Source of the DNA: Linnemannia hyalina
Lineage: Eukaryota; Mortierellomycota; Mortierellomycetes; Mortierellales; Mortierellaceae
Reading direction: 5' to 3'
Length of the DNA: 64,000 nt
Assembly (NCBI GenBank): GCA_019671135.1
Contig: JAHRHY010000007.1
Span: 806,001-870,000 of the forward strand
This document shows, piece after piece, positions 61,201-64,000 of the stretch. The first letter of the stretch is position 1. Each line of letters starts with the position of its first letter. Position numbers and translations under genes: made by a program. The notes under the pieces were generated by a model. It searched no databases and had not been told where the DNA came from. It saw nothing but the letters and a program-made list of their open reading frames with translations.

Positions 61201-61423
61201 AGTTTGTGGTATAAGTGATTGGATGCACTTTATGTAAGGATGAAACAGTGAAGCTAATACGTTTTCACGATGATCGTTATGAACTTAATAGGAGCATGCA
61301 TTCTTGACGAAATACCTGGATACGGAGGTTGATATGAAGGGATGGGCTGAGAGGGCCATGGAGGCAAGACTCGCACGCGAGGAGGAGAAGAAGAAGGAGG
61401 GAGGAGTGCCCCCATCGTCATAG
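58298..61423 (+). CDS. pbs2: MAP kinase kinase, Pbs2/Wis1 type
   Basis: Dual-specificity kinase expected to activate the Hog1/Sty1 stress MAPK. The model joins 58298..58431, 58747..58936, 60167..60385, 60511..60562, 60687..60811, 60929..61186 and 61292..61423, giving 369 residues. The block before the kinase ([20 protein letters not shown]) is diagnostic of Wis1/Pbs2. The P-loop is [11 protein letters not shown], the ATP lysine is Lys108 (TMAMKEI), the catalytic loop is HRDVKPTN (Asp199), and DFG is at 217-219. The activation loop [20 protein letters not shown] has phospho-sites Ser227 and Thr231. The end has EHAFLTKYL and [11 protein letters not shown]. At 369 residues it lacks most of the long N-terminal region of yeast Pbs2, with only 45 residues before the conserved core and no obvious Sho1-type SH3-binding motif. 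Intron 2 is 1230 nt. Confidence 0.94.
58937..60166 (+). other. Long intron 2 of the MAPKK gene
   Basis: 1230 nt from GTAATC to TTTAG, joining MAMK to [10 protein letters not shown] without loss of phase. It contains GTGTGTGT-type repeats (59104-59150) and several T-runs. No internal exon was recognised and the protein is continuous without one. Confidence 0.75.
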
Positions 61424-62575
61424 ATCCTGGAGTGGAGAAACATAGGTCAGTCTTGGAAGGTGAGGGCGCAGTGCCGTCTACTACTATGTCTCAGTGGATA
61501 CGTGTGCCGGAACATTGCAAGCCTACCTGACCATTAGTACCTTAGAGAAAATAACACCCCAGGGAAAAGAAAAAAGTAAAAAATGTTAAAGTAACTCCCT
61601 CATTCACATGCGCTGAGTAGGAGGGGAGAGGCGCTTCCTTGACTTTAGTCTTTGCTCCTGAACAGCACCAATACCAGAGTGGATTATTATTCAAGCCAGT
61701 GAGACTGATAGAGTCGCTCTGATCATTTCCTCGGAAACACGAGGTTGTCAGTCAATACTTAAGGGTATGAAGGAATGCCTCTTTTAATTGAATGTTCAAT
61801 TAGAGATACGCCTCCGTTTTACAAAGAGTAAAAAATCGCTTCCTTCACTTTTTTTTCATTCCTCTCTCTCTCTTCCCCATCCCCTCCACCGACTTTCACA
61901 ACCACCCTCTCGCAACTCAACTCGGCCTGCTCTTACTTCGAGCGGTCAACAAAAAGGTATAGTACTCTTCATCCTTCTAATCCTCCAACGCCTACTCCTC
62001 ATTCCCTTTTCACCTCTTTCATTCATTCGTTCAAGCGCGTTCGAGCGAGGACATACCGATTGTTGGGGAGGCTGTCAAACGACAGTTAATTCTTACAAAA
62101 GGGTCTTCGCTCTTGCTGTTGCTTCCTTTTTGTTGCCTTTTGTTGATTCCCCTCCTCTTTGGAGCGCGGTTCCTCTCTTTTGCTGTTTTTTGCTCATTTC
62201 TTTTGAAGGCAACAACTCCTTCTCGTGTGCGTCTTGATTCCCTTTGTATTGTGTCGTTGCTCCTTTTTCCTTTTGCAAGTTGGTTTGTGTCTTGCGTGGT
62301 GATTCCCCTTTCTCTTTGCTCTTTTTTTTCCCACGGCGGCGCTTGCCATCGTTGACTGCCTCAAAAGCGATGGCGCGTCAGTCGGTGGTTGTGGTTTGCC
62401 GTTTTTTTTTCTTGCGCCTTCCTGTGACCATTTTTGTGACTGTGTTTCCCAGACTGCCTTCTTTTTTTGGTTCCTGGTTTCCTGGTTGAAAAAAGAAAGA
62501 ACTACAAGATGAATGGCAAAAGAAAGGGTCGAAAAAGCTTCCCAGCGATGAAAACAAAAAAAAAAAAAAAAAAAA
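61424..62575. other. MAPKK 3' flank and gene-free sequence
   Basis: About 1.15 kb with no recognised gene. It is T- and C-rich from 61840 to 62490. It leads into an A-run and G-run at the border of the minisatellite. Confidence 0.5.
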
Positions 62576-62602
62576 GTGGAGGGGGTGGGGGGGGGGGGGG
62601 GA
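62576..62602 (+). repeat. Long G-run flanking the minisatellite
   Basis: A roughly 20-nt A-run is followed directly by GTGGAGGGGGTGG and an unbroken run of about 14 G. It has quadruplex-forming potential and sits just before the first minisatellite unit. Confidence 0.85.
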
Positions 62603-62639
62603 CTGATAACGGCATCAAGAAAAAGAAAAAATTGGGCAA

Positions 62640-63690
62640 AGCCTTGCTATCAAGAGCTTCAAAGAGCGGAGCTACACCATTATCAACGAACAAGAACAAA
62701 AAAGAAATTCATTATTGATTTATACGCTGCCCGGGGTGGGAGGGAGGGTGGGCAGCAAAAGTATCAATCCAAAACACTCAACTGACATGCCAGTGGCACA
62801 AAAACATCAAAGGGCGAAACGACACCATTATCAACGAACAATGGTCAGCTAAGAACAAAAAGAAAAATCATTGTGGATTTATACGCTGCCTAGGGTGGGA
62901 GGGTGGGTGGCAGCAGGGAAGAAACACTGAAATAGGCAACTCAAAGGCTCGAGTGCCAAAGGGCGGAGCAACACTGTCAACCAACAATGACCAGTCAAGA
63001 AAAAAAATTACATTGTGTATCATACGCTGCCTAGGGTGGGAGGGTGGGTGGCAGCAAGGAAGAAACACTGAAATAGGCAGCTCAAAGACTCGAGTGCCAA
63101 AGGGCGGAGCAACACTGTCAGCGAACAATGACCAGTCAAGAAAAAAAAATTCCATTGTGTATCATACGCTGCCTAGGGTGGGAGGGAGGGTGGCAGCAAG
63201 GAAGAAACACTGAAATAGGCAGCTCAAAGACTCGAGTGCCAAAGGGCGGAGCAACACTGTCAGCGAACAATGACCAGTCAAGAAAAAAAATTCCATTGTG
63301 TATCATACGCTGCCTAGGGTGGGAGGGAGGGTGGCAGCAAGGAAGAAACACTGAAATAGGCAGCTCAAAGACTCGAGTGCCAAAGGGCGGAGCAACACTG
63401 TCAGCGAACAATGACCAGTCAAGAAAAAAAATTACATTGTGTATCATACGCTGCCTAGGGTGGGAGGGAGGGTGGCAGCAGGGAAGAAACACTGAAATAG
63501 GCAACTCAAAGGCTCGAGTGCCAAAGGGCGGAGCAACATTGTCAACGAAGAATGATCAGAAAAAAATTTATTTGTGGATCATATGCTGCCTAGGGTGGGA
63601 GGGTGGGTGGGCAGCAAAAGTATCAATGAAGAAAACTGAGTTAGTCAACTTAAAGACTCCAGTACTAAAGGGAGCAAATGCTACGAGTGG
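62640..63690. repeat. Minisatellite of about 141-bp units with a G-quadruplex motif in each
   Basis: Seven units begin at TACGCTGCC-type anchors near 62722, 62881, 63021, 63163, 63304, 63445 and 63580; the last is a variant, ATATGCTGCC. Spacings are about 159, 141, 142, 141, 141 and 135. Each unit has CTAGGGTGGGAGGG followed by AGGG or TGGG, then AAGAAACACTGAAATAGGC, CTCGAGTGCCAAAGGGCGGA and AATGACCAGTCAAGAAAA. Central units (63020-63560) are nearly identical and edge units are diverged, the usual sign of homogenisation from the middle. Because 141 is divisible by 3, open frames with 47-residue repeats appear on both strands. I treat these as by-products, not genes. Confidence 0.92.
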
Positions 63691-63749
63691 GAGGGCGGAG
63701 CATCGAACAGAAATCGCGTCGAGAAAAGAATAAAATGAAAGCGAGAATA

Positions 63750-64000
63750 TCTGCGCCCTCCCCTCAAGATAATCAAGGTAATCAAGACTCGAAAGGCAAG
63801 GAAATAAAGAACGAAAGGCGATAGAAGAGAAAAATAAAGTCAATTATGGCCGCCTAAATAGCTAGATAGTTAGATAGCTAGATAGAAGAACGCGAAGTGG
63901 GTCTCTACCTTCGGGTGGGGATGGTGGCGGCTTATTTGTACCCTCCTCTTCAAGATAATCTCGAAAGTCAAGGAAATCAAGGAAATCAAGAACGAAAAGC
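63750..64000 (+). repeat. Pair of about 60-bp direct repeats
   Basis: CCCTCAAGATAATC-type sequence followed by CTCGAAAGGCAAGGAAAT and AAGAACGAAA occurs at about 63757-63822 and again, diverged, at about 63942-64000. Short TAGATAGCTAGATAG repeats lie between them (63858-63885). The second copy runs to the window edge, so a longer array may continue outside. Confidence 0.75.

Noticed and set aside
62640..63690. CRISPR-like array
   Set aside because: Units are about 141 bp with no unique spacers, and the setting is eukaryotic; it is a minisatellite.
63128..63733. A 201-residue plus-strand frame over the minisatellite
   Set aside because: It follows from a unit length divisible by three; the opposite strand is equally open and no domain or splice context supports coding.

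Overview
The window is nuclear DNA of a filamentous fungus, most likely an early-diverging lineage such as Mortierellomycota or Mucoromycota (inference). Genes carry many short GT-AG introns with CTAAC-like branch points. Leaders are long and pyrimidine-rich, and spacers are full of homopolymers and microsatellites. The gene set joins fungal families (Pbs2/Wis1 MAPKK, SAC7-type RhoGAP, Uga4-type permease, AA11-like LPMO) with families that budding yeasts lack (API5). Exon joins were worked out by hand from splice signals, reading phase and remembered protein families. No tRNA, rRNA, CRISPR array or complete transposon was recognised.

Layout. 0-7.4 kb: a Ser/Thr-rich protein of unknown function (+) converging on a RhoGAP (-). 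8.6-12.6 kb: a dithiol glutaredoxin (-) divergent from an ABHD11-like hydrolase (+). 12.6-17.2 kb: a spacer that ends in a pyrimidine-rich leader. 17.2-24.2 kb: a large C2H2 gene (+) with two copies of a two-finger module and two introns of about 1.7 kb. 25.2-28.9 kb: MEMO1 (-) divergent from an unrecognised protein with a weak FANCF-like N-terminus (+). 29.1-30.8 kb: an intronless leucine-rich-repeat protein (+). 31.0-34.1 kb: a Nudix-CCCH-CCCH-W2 fusion (-). 35.5-37.2 kb: a CENP-B-type DNA-binding protein (+). 38.8 kb: a 56-residue MLRQ/B12D-like protein. 40.2-42.2 kb: PIG-X/PBN1 (+). 45.8-46.9 kb: a secreted AA11-like LPMO (+). 47.5-50.1 kb: an amino-acid/GABA permease (-). 51.7-53.9 kb: RAD23 (-), divergent from API5 (+, 54.4-57.7 kb). 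58.3-61.4 kb: a Pbs2/Wis1 MAPKK (+). 62.6-63.7 kb: a roughly 141-bp minisatellite.

These are mostly independent housekeeping and signalling genes. Close divergent pairs (glutaredoxin/ABHD11, MEMO1/FANCF-like, RAD23/API5) could share promoters. The observations most worth following are the Nudix-CCCH2-W2 fusion with its altered Nudix box, the terminal minisatellite in which every unit carries a G-quadruplex motif, and two GC-AG introns in neighbouring genes.
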